Below, piece after piece: positions 1 through 9,060 of a DNA stretch of 64,000 nt; position 1 is the stretch's first letter; every line of letters begins with the position of its first letter. Location of the stretch: positions 1-64,000 of the forward strand of contig WGMX01000008.1 of NCBI GenBank assembly GCA_016124855.1, given 5' to 3'. Source of the DNA: Anaerolineaceae bacterium. Lineage in GTDB: Bacteria; Chloroflexota; Anaerolineae; Aggregatilineales; Phototrophicaceae. The translations under genes were made by a program, and so were the position numbers. A model generated the notes under the pieces. The model searched no databases and was not told the DNA's origin. It was given only the letters and a program-made list of their open reading frames with translations.

Positions 1-484
1 CATCGTTGGACACCCCGTTCCCCTGCTATGGTCGCTGGTTTGACCGGCCATCTCTGGTCTGTTTATGAACTCTTATCTCTCGTCCCTCTCTTTATCAACT
101 CTCCATAGGGCCACCACCGAAAACTCGAACCAAACCGGCTTTACTTTTGTGAACGTGTGTTCTAAAATAAGGTGTAAAATACAGCATACAGTAGCCACCG
201 GATGAAGTTCTTACGCGAATCGCTATAAACTCACTTTGTGCTCTCTGTGTCTCCGCGGTTAAAAGGTATTACTACCACACCAGCAGCGGACACAAATTGC
301 ACAGCGATGGATCGCTCGGCTAAATCTGCTGCAAAAGTGCTATTTCTGTGGCATTGAGCAAGCTTCCCGCCGACACAAAATGTCGATTCAGCGGCATCAG
401 CCGAACAAACCACCAGTCATTTCAGCGGAATCTATGCGAAATATGCAGCAGTTGCGAATCATCAGCATCAATTGTGATGTTGAA
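1..484. other. Gene-free left edge with a dispersed repeat copy
   Basis: I see no credible gene here; the short open frames on both strands lack family resemblance and ribosome binding sites. The stretch lies downstream of the minus-strand permease gene. Its right part (about 328-437) is copy A of a dispersed repeat listed separately. At 464-484, just after the permease stop, is a small imperfect inverted repeat with arms near TCAGCATCA and TGATGTTGA; it has no T tract, so it is not a convincing terminator. Nothing recognisable is seen in 1-300. Confidence 0.6.
328..437 (+). repeat. Dispersed intergenic repeat, copy A
   Basis: This segment aligns without gaps to 59092-59201, at a constant offset of 58764. 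In the 62-base core 342-403 I count 14 mismatches, about 77% identity. Shared words include AAATGTCGATTC, CAGCCG and TTCAGCGG. Both copies are intergenic. No coding capacity, terminal inverted repeats or target duplication were recognised, so the element type is unknown. Confidence 0.6.
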
Positions 485-1426
485 CTACCGCGCTCCAATA
501 CGATCCTTGTGCAAGCGATTTTCCAGATACACACTGGCAAAAGAGAGGACGATTGTCAAGTTCGCATAAAGGAATGCAAGCACTAGCAAGCCTTCCGGGT
601 AACGGAAGTTATTGCTTGAATACTGCCTCGTCAGATAGGAGATCTCAGGTACGGCGACCGCTGATGCAAGTGATGTATCTTTCAATAGAAAAACAAAATT
701 ATTGGCTAGAGCAGGAAGTACGTTGCGTACAGCTTGTGGCAGGATAATATAGTACATAACCTGAATATAGGTCATGCCCAACGATCTACCGGCCTCAATT
801 TGCCCGCGCCCAATACTTTCAATGCCTGCGCGGAACACTTCCGACATAAACGCACCGTAAGTAACAGCAAACGCCAGCATGATACGCAGTTCAGGATCAA
901 TATCACGGGTACGAAGCACGGTTGTTGATATTTGATCTTCTGGTATGCCTACCAAACGCTGGAGCAAATCATCAAGGAACGGAATATTAGCATTATTCCC
1001 GTTATCAGATTCACCTACCACAAAACTAACGAGAGCCGGCGTCAATACAAAATTGAAAATTAATATAATAACCAGTAGAGGTAAACCACGAAATAGTTCA
1101 ACATATAGTGTCGATAAATTGTAAATAATAATATTTTTTGAAATACGTCCGAAGGCCACAATCAATCCAATGACAACCGCAACCACAAAGGAAATGATTG
1201 TAATTCTAATAGTCGCCGCAAGACCCGGAAACACATAATCCCAAACCTTTGTAACTTCCGGTTGCGTAGCTATGCTGTAAACCACAAAGATGTCCAGTAA
1301 CACAAACAGAATTAGCCACGTTCTATTTTGTAACAGACGCTGCACAAATCCCCTCACATTAACAAGTTGAGGTGGTTGTATTGGGGGATTGGGTTGTGGT
1401 TCTGCAACTGATGCCGTTGAAGTCAT
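485..1426 (-). CDS. Polar amino-acid ABC transporter permease
   Basis: Inner-membrane permease of the HisM/GlnP family (about 313 residues), expected to import a polar amino acid with the binding protein encoded just upstream. A membrane segment lies near residues 35-55 and several more follow from about 68. The conserved cytoplasmic loop that contacts the ATPase reads EAGRSLGMTYIQVMYYIILP, near residues 230-250. The central region (about 140-175) is longer than in compact HisM-type permeases. The ATG is preceded by AAGGA at good spacing. No ATPase gene follows before the window edge, so the ATPase must be encoded further left or elsewhere. Substrate cannot be assigned from sequence. Confidence 0.9.
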   Translation of the reverse strand: MTSTASVAEPQPNPPIQPPQLVNVRGFVQRLLQNRTWLILFVLLDIFVVYSIATQPEVTKVWDYVFPGLAATIRITIISFVVAVVIGLIVAFGRISKNIIIYNLSTLYVELFRGLPLLVIILIFNFVLTPALVSFVVGESDNGNNANIPFLDDLLQRLVGIPEDQISTTVLRTRDIDPELRIMLAFAVTYGAFMSEVFRAGIESIGRGQIEAGRSLGMTYIQVMYYIILPQAVRNVLPALANNFVFLLKDTSLASAVAVPEISYLTRQYSSNNFRYPEGLLVLAFLYANLTIVLSFASVYLENRLHKDRIGAR

Positions 1427-1446
1427 TTGGGAATCCTTTGGTGATC

Positions 1447-1479
1447 TTAAAAAGAAGGGGTGAGCTTGCGCCCACCCCC
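1447..1479 (-). terminator. Hairpin between binding-protein and permease genes
   Basis: On the minus strand a GC-rich stem (GGGGTGGGC / GCTCACCCC, one A-C mismatch) is closed by a GCAA tetraloop and followed by TTCTTTTTA. It lies in the 80-base gap between the binding-protein stop and the permease start. It fits a partial terminator or 3'-end stabiliser that gives more binding protein than permease, a common arrangement in ABC importers. Confidence 0.7.
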
Positions 1480-1506
1480 GTCAAACAACTAATCTGGTAG
1501 AACGAA

Positions 1507-2304
1507 TTATTTCGCCGCGGGTTTAAACCACTTGGCGTAGATTTCGTCCCATGCACCACTGGCTTGCATTGCCGACATAGCTGCATTCACTGGATACACT
1601 AGTTTGCTGCCGGGTGGGAAAGCGAACGCCAAACCTTCGATTCCGGCGAGTGATTCTGGCAGCGTCTTGAGACCACCCTGCGCTTCGATATAACCCTCTG
1701 CGGCTGGACGATCTACGACCACTGCATCAACATCATCATTCTTCAGAGCTTGGATTGCCGCGCCGAAGGTATCGAAGCTTTTAACATTAGCTTCGCCGAA
1801 CAATGACTTTGCCGTGATTTCGTTGGTTGTACCAATTTGTGTGGCAACCAAGTAATTTGGAAGCTTCTTCAACTCTTCCGAAGTGGTGAATCGCGTGTCG
1901 TTGTCGCGGATAAGCAGGGTTTCATCATATGCCTGATACAGCTGCGAAAAATCGACTGTCTTGTCGCGTTCAGCCGTATAAGTGATACCATCAGCCGCCA
2001 CATCATAGCTTCCATTAGCAATGCCTAGTAACATGCCATCCCAAGCAACTTCTTCGAACTTGGGGACACAGTTAATCAGCTTGCAGATGGCGATGAAGGT
2101 ATCGTAATCCCAACCTTGCCCTTTGCCGTCAACAATGGCGTTATAAGGAGGATAGGCATTCTCAACGGCGATTGTAATTTCTTTGCCACCCAAATCAGGC
2201 CAAGCAACGTTAACTTCCGAATCTTGTGCGACAACACCCAGTACCGGGATCATGAGTGTTATCATCAACACCACAAATAACCATTTTCTTCGCTGTAAAC
2301 CCAT
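1507..2304 (-). CDS. Amino-acid ABC transporter substrate-binding protein
   Basis: Extracytoplasmic solute receptor of the SBP_bac_3 family, 265 residues. A signal peptide occupies about residues 1-26 (RRK, then a hydrophobic stretch ending near VVAQ). No lipobox cysteine is seen, so it looks secreted or anchored by an uncleaved signal. Family features include the N-lobe phrase ENAYPPYN, the YDVAADGITYT segment with its Asp, and SFDTFGAAIQALKNDDVDAV in the second lobe. ATG start with GGAGG eight bases upstream, a strong site. The permease follows after a hairpin, so this is the first gene of the import operon. Ligand unknown. Confidence 0.9.
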   Translation of the reverse strand: MGLQRRKWLFVVLMITLMIPVLGVVAQDSEVNVAWPDLGGKEITIAVENAYPPYNAIVDGKGQGWDYDTFIAICKLINCVPKFEEVAWDGMLLGIANGSYDVAADGITYTAERDKTVDFSQLYQAYDETLLIRDNDTRFTTSEELKKLPNYLVATQIGTTNEITAKSLFGEANVKSFDTFGAAIQALKNDDVDAVVVDRPAAEGYIEAQGGLKTLPESLAGIEGLAFAFPPGSKLVYPVNAAMSAMQASGAWDEIYAKWFKPAAK

Positions 2305-2463
2305 TGTTGTTTTCCTCCATAAAAGTCATGACACAATACGCTTATTCCTTGCGGATCTACGTAGGCAAGATTTTACCACGCTAGACGATCATAGCAAGAA
2401 ATTCATCATGACATAGCCCTTCAAACGATATTAGAGCTTATTTGAACAACACTCTTGGCAAAT

Positions 2464-3558
2464 TCATACACCAATATCGACAAATGGCGCATTATTAAAA
2501 TTTTGTCGATTTTTGATGAAATTAAGTTTTTTGTCACGGTGCAAACGCTTAAATGCGATTTCAGCTTTCATAGCGGCTTGTCGGTCAGAGAACTGCCAAG
2601 CAGCAATTAATATAACCGGTCGACGCGTTTTGGTATAGGCAGCGCCATTTCCTTTGTTGTGCTTCATGACTCTCTGAGATAAATCAGGAGTGATTCCTGT
2701 ATACAGACTTTGGTCGCTGCACTCCAGTACATACATATACCATGCTTGTTTTGCAACCAGTACATAATAGTGGCGACTATTCAGCGTCACGAAATCCTGA
2801 GCCATGTAACCCGCTCGAAAAGCGTTCTGAAATGTGTTTCTTAGCGCAATTCGCCACGCGAGAGCGAGGTCTTTCGAAGTTTCCTTCAATGCGCTGATTT
2901 TAGACGGTATCTCCACAAGATAGAAACTTCGTTGAGTGGAAAATTCTAAAGTAACGGGTTGATTGTCAACGGAACGTAGCAAATAGATCTCGTCATCGAT
3001 GTGGTCTGGTACACGAAACAGGGAAGGGGATTGTTTGCGCTCGCCAAGTCGTTTTACACGCTGACTGTTCAATTTCCATAGAACCTCAACCCGATCTGAT
3101 GGTAAACCAGCGTTAATGCCATCGTTGAGTTCACCATAGAAATTTTCATGATAAATATTCGCACTACCACCCAGTACGTGGAGATTAAAGTTGGCATTTC
3201 CCCGCTGAAGAGGGTCGAATGTCCAACCAATCTCGAGGTATCCGTTCTCAAGTGCCCACTTTCGTTGAAACTGTTTTATGTCAAAGCCAATTCCACGACT
3301 TTGATAATCCGGATGAACGGCTGCCATATGTGACCACAGGAGTTTTTTATTACTACGAGCAGTTGGAAACATAAGGGCCATGCCGATCAGCTTGTCGCCA
3401 TCATAAGCACCGACAACCAAGCTGCCTGTATTGACCATAGCGTGAAGCAAGCCAGAGGGTGTTGCTTCACGCGCAGGCAATTCCCAAACCAGCATTTCAA
3501 GATCAACGACGTTTTCTAGGTCGTCGATGGTCTCAAGACTGCGATATTGAATGGTCAA
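2464..3558 (-). CDS. GNAT acetyltransferase fused to GIY-YIG nuclease-like domain
   Basis: Two-domain protein of 364 residues. Residues 1 to about 270 resemble the predicted GNAT acetyltransferases grouped as COG3375, with the acetyl-CoA loop AAVHPDYQSRGIGF near 78-92 and a C-terminal part ending near AGYMAQDFV. Residues from about 273 match a compact UPF0213/COG2827-type GIY-YIG domain: MYVLECSDQSLYTGITPDL, a KHN segment, AAYTKTRRPV and an AEIAFKRL helix with the usual catalytic-position Glu. The halves are normally separate proteins. The start is TTG, three bases after the stop of the upstream small membrane gene, so translation may be coupled. Substrate and nuclease activity are unknown. 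Confidence 0.85.
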   Translation of the reverse strand: MTIQYRSLETIDDLENVVDLEMLVWELPAREATPSGLLHAMVNTGSLVVGAYDGDKLIGMALMFPTARSNKKLLWSHMAAVHPDYQSRGIGFDIKQFQRKWALENGYLEIGWTFDPLQRGNANFNLHVLGGSANIYHENFYGELNDGINAGLPSDRVEVLWKLNSQRVKRLGERKQSPSLFRVPDHIDDEIYLLRSVDNQPVTLEFSTQRSFYLVEIPSKISALKETSKDLALAWRIALRNTFQNAFRAGYMAQDFVTLNSRHYYVLVAKQAWYMYVLECSDQSLYTGITPDLSQRVMKHNKGNGAAYTKTRRPVILIAAWQFSDRQAAMKAEIAFKRLHRDKKLNFIKNRQNFNNAPFVDIGV

Positions 3559-3561
3559 GTT

Positions 3562-3810
3562 TTACTTTCCGAGAGGATCTGCCAACAGCAAGCCAATTAA
3601 AGCCATCAGTATACCCACATTAAGCGTTATGACACCAATGAGATGCAAGATTTGTGAGGTCGCATAAACATCAATAAGTTGTAGAACGAAACTAACAACT
3701 ACAAAAATAATTCCAATGACTACGGGTAGACCACGGCGCTTAGCCATGAACTCCGAGAAACTTGCAATGCGGTTCGCCAACCAGTTTGATTCGTCAATAC
3801 GCTTAAACAT
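3562..3810 (-). CDS. Small two-helix membrane protein
   Basis: Predicted protein of 82 residues with two hydrophobic segments (about 32-47 and 55-77) after a charged N-terminus containing AKRRG. I do not recognise the family. It sits between hflX (12 bases upstream) and the GNAT/GIY-YIG gene (3 bases downstream), all on the same strand, so it is probably part of that transcript. ATG start with only a weak ribosome site. Tight packing and clean hydrophobic periodicity support a real gene. Confidence 0.65.
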   Translation of the reverse strand: MFKRIDESNWLANRIASFSEFMAKRRGLPVVIGIIFVVVSFVLQLIDVYATSQILHLIGVITLNVGILMALIGLLLADPLGK

Positions 3811-3821
3811 TTTGTATCCAA

Positions 3822-5135
3822 TCAGGTAATCTTGAATTGTTTGAACCGTTCCTGCAATGATGGAGGCAGTTGCACCGTAAGAATGACACCGTCTTCCGTA
3901 TGTTCTTGACCCTCGACAGTAGCTAATTCAAATAGCTGCGACACGAGATCACCCCGTTGATAGGGGATGCTGAGCTTCGTTTTCCGCAGATAAGAATTGA
4001 GCAAGTCCTCGATGCCAGCTAACAGGCCATCAATGCCAATATTGTTTTGAGCCGAAATCGGTAATTCTGCCACATAATGTTCTGCGCCAATCCGTTTCGG
4101 AAGTTCAGATTCGTTCACCTGATCAATCTTATTCCAGACAAGGATTCGAGGCACCGGAGGCATTTCGAGTTCGGCTAATGTATCTTCAACTGTTTCGATA
4201 TGCTGTAAAACATTGGGGTGCGACGCGTCAACTACATGTAGCAGCAAGTCAGCTTCGATGATTTCCTCAAGTGTGGCTCTAAAAGCGGCAATCAAATTGG
4301 TGGGCAATTTTTGAATAAAGCCCACTGTATCAGTCATTAAGACATTGCGCCCCGATGGCAGGTCAACTTTACGCGTTAAGGGGTCGAGTGTCGCAAATAA
4401 TTGGTTAGCAACATAAACTTCCGAGCCTGTAATCGTCCTAAGCAGCGTCGATTTACCAGCATTGGTGTAACCGACTAAAGCAATAACTGGAATACCTGCC
4501 CGGCTACGTTGCCGGCGATATTGGCTTCGGTGTTCACGGACATGTTCCAGTTCTTCTTTAAGCTTAGATATCTTTCTGCTGATTTCGCGTTTATCCACTT
4601 CAAGCTGTGTTTCACCGGGGCCGCGCAAGCCGACGCCGCCACTTCCACCTCGAACCGCGCCACCACCCGCTTGACGTGCTAAATGCGTCCACTGTCGTGT
4701 TAATCGAGGTAATCTGTATTCATATTGAGCAAGTTCGACCTGTAACGCGCCCTCTTTGGTTCGCGCATGTTGAGCGAATATATCCAGTATAAGCGCTGAA
4801 CGATCCAACACTTTGATACTTTCGCCAAATTCACGTTCAAGCTGTCGTTGATGCCGGGGTGAAAGTTCATCATCGAAAATGATAGATCGGGCATCAAGAT
4901 CGACTAGTTGATCCTTGATTTCGGCTACTTTGCCGGAACCAATATAAGTGTTTGGATCAATTTGCTGCATTCTCTGAACAGTTTGCCCGACCACGTCCAG
5001 TCCGGCTGTGTCAGCAAGCATAGTTAGTTCGAGAAGAGAATCTTCCAGATTAAGAAGTGGGCGTGTATTTTTGATCTGGGCACCGACTAATACTGTACGC
5101 TCTTTATCCGGGGTTCCGGGTATCATTTCATGCAT
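3822..5135 (-). CDS. hflX: Ribosome-associated GTPase HflX
   Basis: GTPase of the HflX family (437 residues), which binds the 50S subunit and rescues or splits stalled ribosomes. The N-terminal HflX domain includes the YIGSGKVAEI and DDELSPRHQRQLE motifs, followed by a Gly-rich linker (GGGAVRGGSGGVGLRGPGE) and a coiled helix around 180-212. The G domain has G1 GYTNAGKST at 222-230, G3 DTVGF near 269 and G4 NKID. Length and domain order are normal. It appears to head a transcript with the small membrane gene and the GNAT/GIY-YIG fusion. Confidence 0.95.
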   Translation of the reverse strand: MHEMIPGTPDKERTVLVGAQIKNTRPLLNLEDSLLELTMLADTAGLDVVGQTVQRMQQIDPNTYIGSGKVAEIKDQLVDLDARSIIFDDELSPRHQRQLEREFGESIKVLDRSALILDIFAQHARTKEGALQVELAQYEYRLPRLTRQWTHLARQAGGGAVRGGSGGVGLRGPGETQLEVDKREISRKISKLKEELEHVREHRSQYRRQRSRAGIPVIALVGYTNAGKSTLLRTITGSEVYVANQLFATLDPLTRKVDLPSGRNVLMTDTVGFIQKLPTNLIAAFRATLEEIIEADLLLHVVDASHPNVLQHIETVEDTLAELEMPPVPRILVWNKIDQVNESELPKRIGAEHYVAELPISAQNNIGIDGLLAGIEDLLNSYLRKTKLSIPYQRGDLVSQLFELATVEGQEHTEDGVILTVQLPPSLQERFKQFKIT

Positions 5136-5158
5136 ATAACTACGTCGCCATTCTGTCG

Positions 5159-6340
5159 TTAATTGATTTCTTTCCTGTTAGGATACCAATCTTTAAGTCT
5201 TCGAAGTGCTATTTCCAAGCGCTCATTAGATATACCAAGACTGATACGAATATATGGTTCACCGCCGGGGCCATAGGCGCTGCCGGGCGCAAAAGCCACA
5301 TGAGCCTGTTCTAGCGCTTGTTTTACATACTTGTCACCATTGCCATCTTCAACTCGTGCCCAAATATAGAGAGAACCTTTTGGTTTTTGTGCCTGCAGGC
5401 CGATTTTAGGCAGCGTCTCCAAAATCCTGTCGCGGCGATGTTGATAAATATCATTTCTATCATCAATCCAGCTCTGAGGGGTAGTCTCAATTGCCTCTAT
5501 ACCCGCATCGTAAATCGGGCGAAAGTGACCACTGTCAACATTACTCTTAACCTGTAAAAGCGTTTTGATAACATCAGCGTTACCAACAGCCGCGCCCAAT
5601 CTCCAGCCACCCATGTTAAAAGTCTTGGAAAACGACATGAATTCTATGGCGCACTTTTTGGCGTCTTTAATTTCAAGCACGCTTGTTGCTTTATAACCAT
5701 CGTAGGTGACATCAACATACGGATTGTCTGATGCCAAAAGAATGTCGTGTTTAATCGACCAATCAATAACTGTCTGATAAAAATCAGGTTCTGCTGTAGC
5801 GCCCGTTGGATTATTCGGATAATTGACCCACAACAGTTTGGCTTGATCTGCCACTGAATCCGGCACCGTCAGCACATCCGGCAAGAAATGCGTTTCCTGC
5901 GAAAGTGGTATCCAACACACATCGCCGCCGGCGAGTCGCGCGCCCATAGAATAGGAAGGATAACTTATATCCGGCACCAGAGCTAAATCTCCACGATCTA
6001 GGTAAGCCAAACTGAGATTAACAATGCCTTCTTTGCTTCCCAAAAGTGGTAACACTTCTTTCTCGGGATCTAGACTGACACCAAACCGCTTTTCATAATA
6101 ATGTGCGACTGCCCTGCGAAAAGCAGGAATGCCACGGTAGCCAGAATACCCATGCACATTAGCTTCATAAGCAGAATGAGATAGAGCATCAATTACGGCA
6201 CGTGGGGGTGGCAAATCGGGGCTGCCAATATCGAGGCTCACCACATCAATGCCTTGTACCTGTAATGCTTGGATTTTCTGGGCAATTACCGCAAAAAAAT
6301 ACACTGGAAGATTATTAAGACGTGCCGCACGCTCTGGCAT
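5159..6340 (-). CDS. Class I/II aminotransferase, probably LL-diaminopimelate aminotransferase
   Basis: PLP-dependent fold-type I aminotransferase, 393 residues. Visible motifs are SLDIGSPDLPPP at the N-terminus, NYPNNPTGA, the SDNPYVDVTYDG segment, and SFSKTFNMGGWRLG with the PLP lysine. These resemble DapL-type enzymes, which convert tetrahydrodipicolinate directly to LL-diaminopimelate using glutamate. An aspartate-semialdehyde dehydrogenase in the same window (45860-46942) supports a lysine/peptidoglycan role, but related aspartate or alanine aminotransferases cannot be excluded. ATG start with GGAG six bases upstream. Confidence 0.8.
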   Translation of the reverse strand: MPERAARLNNLPVYFFAVIAQKIQALQVQGIDVVSLDIGSPDLPPPRAVIDALSHSAYEANVHGYSGYRGIPAFRRAVAHYYEKRFGVSLDPEKEVLPLLGSKEGIVNLSLAYLDRGDLALVPDISYPSYSMGARLAGGDVCWIPLSQETHFLPDVLTVPDSVADQAKLLWVNYPNNPTGATAEPDFYQTVIDWSIKHDILLASDNPYVDVTYDGYKATSVLEIKDAKKCAIEFMSFSKTFNMGGWRLGAAVGNADVIKTLLQVKSNVDSGHFRPIYDAGIEAIETTPQSWIDDRNDIYQHRRDRILETLPKIGLQAQKPKGSLYIWARVEDGNGDKYVKQALEQAHVAFAPGSAYGPGGEPYIRISLGISNERLEIALRRLKDWYPNRKEIN

Positions 6341-6389
6341 GAATTACTCCATTAAAACGCCGCTTAACTACGCTTGAAATTTACATAAA

Positions 6390-7598
6390 TCAACTTTGAT
6401 TCTGGGTGCGCCATGCTGTTTCGTCTGGTACAGCATTACCCATTGGAACCATTATATGAAATATACTTCCCGGACACTTATTCTCATCGTATCCGTCGCT
6501 TTCTGCCCAAATGGTGCCGCCGTGTGCATCGATAATGCCTTTAGCGATAGGTAACCCTAAGCCGGGGCCGCCACCTTTAAATTTCGTTTTACCGCTTGAA
6601 TGGAGTGACGCATCACCAATCGCCGAAAAACTATCAAATATGTGGGGTAGGTTGTGTGGGTCAATGCCCACACCATCATCCCTTACCATAATGTCAGTAA
6701 ATCCCGGTAAAGAGCGTCCTTGAATTTGAATACTTCGCCCATCCGGAGTGTATTTTACGGCATTCATCATGACTTTTTGCAAAGCTTGTAACAACCGGTC
6801 TGGATCAGCATATGTAGGTTCATTTGGGATGCTGTCGCGGTCAATATTTATTTCGACTGAACGTGTTGCAAACTGTTTTCGAACATTTTTCTCAGCGGCA
6901 TTGATTAGTTGATTGAACCAAACCGGTTGAAAATGAAATTCCATAATTTTAAGATCGAGTAACGAGACATCAATAATGTCATTAATAATGTCTCGGAGTC
7001 GTTTCGTCCCACTCTTAATTCCATCAAACAACACTGAACTCTGAGGATCAATCGCAAATGCGGACAGCGTGCCAATCATGTCGACGTACCCTTCGACAAG
7101 TGTCAATGGAGTGCGCAATTCGTGAGCCGCAACGGCTATAAAATTCGACTTGCTCTTATCTAGATGTTTAATGCGAATTTGCGCTTTATGAAGTTGGTTA
7201 CGCATATTCTCTAAAAGCGCATCATTCTCAATACTTTCAAGACTGAGCATGGCTTCCATAAATATGACATCGCTATCGGTTAATATAGGGATAGCTTGTT
7301 CAGGCGCACACGTTTGCAGGACGTATGACCACATTACCTGCTTTAAGGTTACCAGTAATGGCAAGAAACTAGCAAATTCGCCATCCGTTGGAATACTGCG
7401 ACCTTTTACCCAGCTTACCAAAATTGTCGACAAAGGGTCGAGCGTATTGGTGTTTGCGGACTCAGCGAACGCTTCGAAAAAAAGCCGAACTGAGTCCGCT
7501 ACTTGTTGCTTTACAGATTCATCGTGCGACAGCCTCGCAACCGCACTCTCAATTACCGCGACAGAGTGTATTTGAAGCCAGTCTTGCAAACCACGCAT
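6390..7598 (-). CDS. Sensor histidine kinase without transmembrane segments
   Basis: Soluble histidine kinase of 402 residues. Residues 1 to about 140 are a helical region of unknown type, with no PAS, GAF or membrane segment recognised. A short coiled coil precedes the H box AAHELRTPLTLVEGY. The ATPase domain carries the N box (MMNAVKYTPDG), G1 VRDDGVGID, an F box, and G2 GPGLGLPIAKGIIDAHGG. The KGGGPGLGL segment is expanded in glycine. No response regulator is adjacent, so it is an orphan; single-domain receivers elsewhere (38774-39130) are possible partners. Signal unknown. Confidence 0.88.
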   Translation of the reverse strand: MRGLQDWLQIHSVAVIESAVARLSHDESVKQQVADSVRLFFEAFAESANTNTLDPLSTILVSWVKGRSIPTDGEFASFLPLLVTLKQVMWSYVLQTCAPEQAIPILTDSDVIFMEAMLSLESIENDALLENMRNQLHKAQIRIKHLDKSKSNFIAVAAHELRTPLTLVEGYVDMIGTLSAFAIDPQSSVLFDGIKSGTKRLRDIINDIIDVSLLDLKIMEFHFQPVWFNQLINAAEKNVRKQFATRSVEINIDRDSIPNEPTYADPDRLLQALQKVMMNAVKYTPDGRSIQIQGRSLPGFTDIMVRDDGVGIDPHNLPHIFDSFSAIGDASLHSSGKTKFKGGGPGLGLPIAKGIIDAHGGTIWAESDGYDENKCPGSIFHIMVPMGNAVPDETAWRTQNQS

Positions 7599-7627
7599 GA
7601 TTTTTCCCAGTACCCAATGGTCTTAAT

Positions 7628-8998
7628 CTAGATAGGAACATTATAGGGTTGAGAGGCATTAGTTTGCAAATAGGAGTCATTTAGCGCCACGAGAGAATCT
7701 CGAATGGCAGTATTCGCTCTTTCCGCATATGCAACATATCGATCCCGCTTGTTTTTTATGGGATTATCGAGTTCTGGCATGATTCCAAAGTTTGCTTTCA
7801 TTGGCTGGAAGTGTTTTGGTTCGGCATGTGTAATGTAGTGACATAACGCACCAATCATCGTGGTGGGTGGCAAGATATATGCGGGCTTATTTTCAATTTG
7901 TCGTGCAAGATTGATTGCTGCGACTAAACCTGTAGCTACATTGCCTACATATCCCTCTACACCTGTGATTTGACCTCCAAAAAACAAGTCCGGACGCTTG
8001 CGCAATTGCATCGTTGGCTCAAGTAGGGTAGGGGAGTTAATAAAGGTATTGCGATGCATTTGTCCCATACGTTCAAACTCGGCCTGGGCAAGACCGGGAA
8101 TAAGCCGAAGAATTTGCTCCTGTTCTCCCCATTTGATATTGGTCTGAAAGCCAACGATGTTATATAAACTGCCAGCCAAGTTATCACGTCGAAGTTGTAC
8201 AACGGCGTGAGGACGTTTTCCGGTGCGCGGGTCTTTTAAGCCAACAGGGCGCATAGGTCCAAAAGCCAATGTGTCCTCCCCACGAGAAGCTAGCTGCTCG
8301 ATTGGCAAGCAACCTTCAAAGAAATGAGGATCATCCCGCTCAAAATCACGTAAATCAGCCGTTTGTGCCGCACGGATGGCATCTACAAAGGTATCGTATT
8401 CAACTTTGTTCATCGGACAGTTGATGTAATCACCTTCTTCCTCATCACCGCGTTCATAGCGACTTGCCCTGAAAGCGATGGTCATGTCAACACTTTCAGC
8501 GGTTACGATAGGGGCGATTGCATCATAGAAATATAAATATTCTTGTCCCGCAAGTTGCGCAATTGCCTTTGCAAGTGTTGGTGCAGTTAAAGGGCCTGTT
8601 GCAATAATTGAAGGTCCGTTAGGAATTTCAGTAATTTCTTGACGGATTACCTTGATTTTAGGGTGTGCTTCAATCTTTGAAGTAACCAAAGAAGCAAACG
8701 CATCACGGTCAACCGCTAATGCGCCACCCGCAGGAACAGCAGTTAGCTCAGCGACCTCGATGAGCAGTGATTTAAGCACTTTGAGCTCATTTTGCAGCAC
8801 GCCTGTTGCCCTATCGGCCAGTTTTGATCCCATAGAATTGCTGCAAACCAGTTCGGATAGTCGGTTTGAAACATGTGCGCCTGTTGATTTGTGAGGACGC
8901 ATTTCATACAACTCGACCAGAAATCCACGTTCTGCGAGCTGCCAAGCGGCCTCTGAGCCGGCTAAACCGCCGCCAATTATTTTGATAGCTGATGTCAT
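7628..8998 (-). CDS. trmFO: tRNA m5U54 methyltransferase TrmFO (folate-dependent)
   Basis: FAD-dependent methyltransferase that makes 5-methyluridine 54 in the T loop of tRNA using methylene-tetrahydrofolate, in bacteria without TrmA. The N-terminus is a Rossmann dinucleotide motif ([21 protein letters not shown]). Further family motifs are [40 protein letters not shown] and a C-terminal [20 protein letters not shown] chose the ATG at 8998 (456 residues) over a TTG 12 codons upstream because the flavin-binding strand starts right after it and a GAAGG site precedes it. Confidence 0.95.
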   Translation of the reverse strand: MTSAIKIIGGGLAGSEAAWQLAERGFLVELYEMRPHKSTGAHVSNRLSELVCSNSMGSKLADRATGVLQNELKVLKSLLIEVAELTAVPAGGALAVDRDAFASLVTSKIEAHPKIKVIRQEITEIPNGPSIIATGPLTAPTLAKAIAQLAGQEYLYFYDAIAPIVTAESVDMTIAFRASRYERGDEEEGDYINCPMNKVEYDTFVDAIRAAQTADLRDFERDDPHFFEGCLPIEQLASRGEDTLAFGPMRPVGLKDPRTGKRPHAVVQLRRDNLAGSLYNIVGFQTNIKWGEQEQILRLIPGLAQAEFERMGQMHRNTFINSPTLLEPTMQLRKRPDLFFGGQITGVEGYVGNVATGLVAAINLARQIENKPAYILPPTTMIGALCHYITHAEPKHFQPMKANFGIMPELDNPIKNKRDRYVAYAERANTAIRDSLVALNDSYLQTNASQPYNVPI

Positions 8999-9060
8999 CG
9001 TTAAAAAACCTTCATTTACTGAGAAGACGAGCAAAGGCTTAGTTTAAGGAAGTTGATTGC

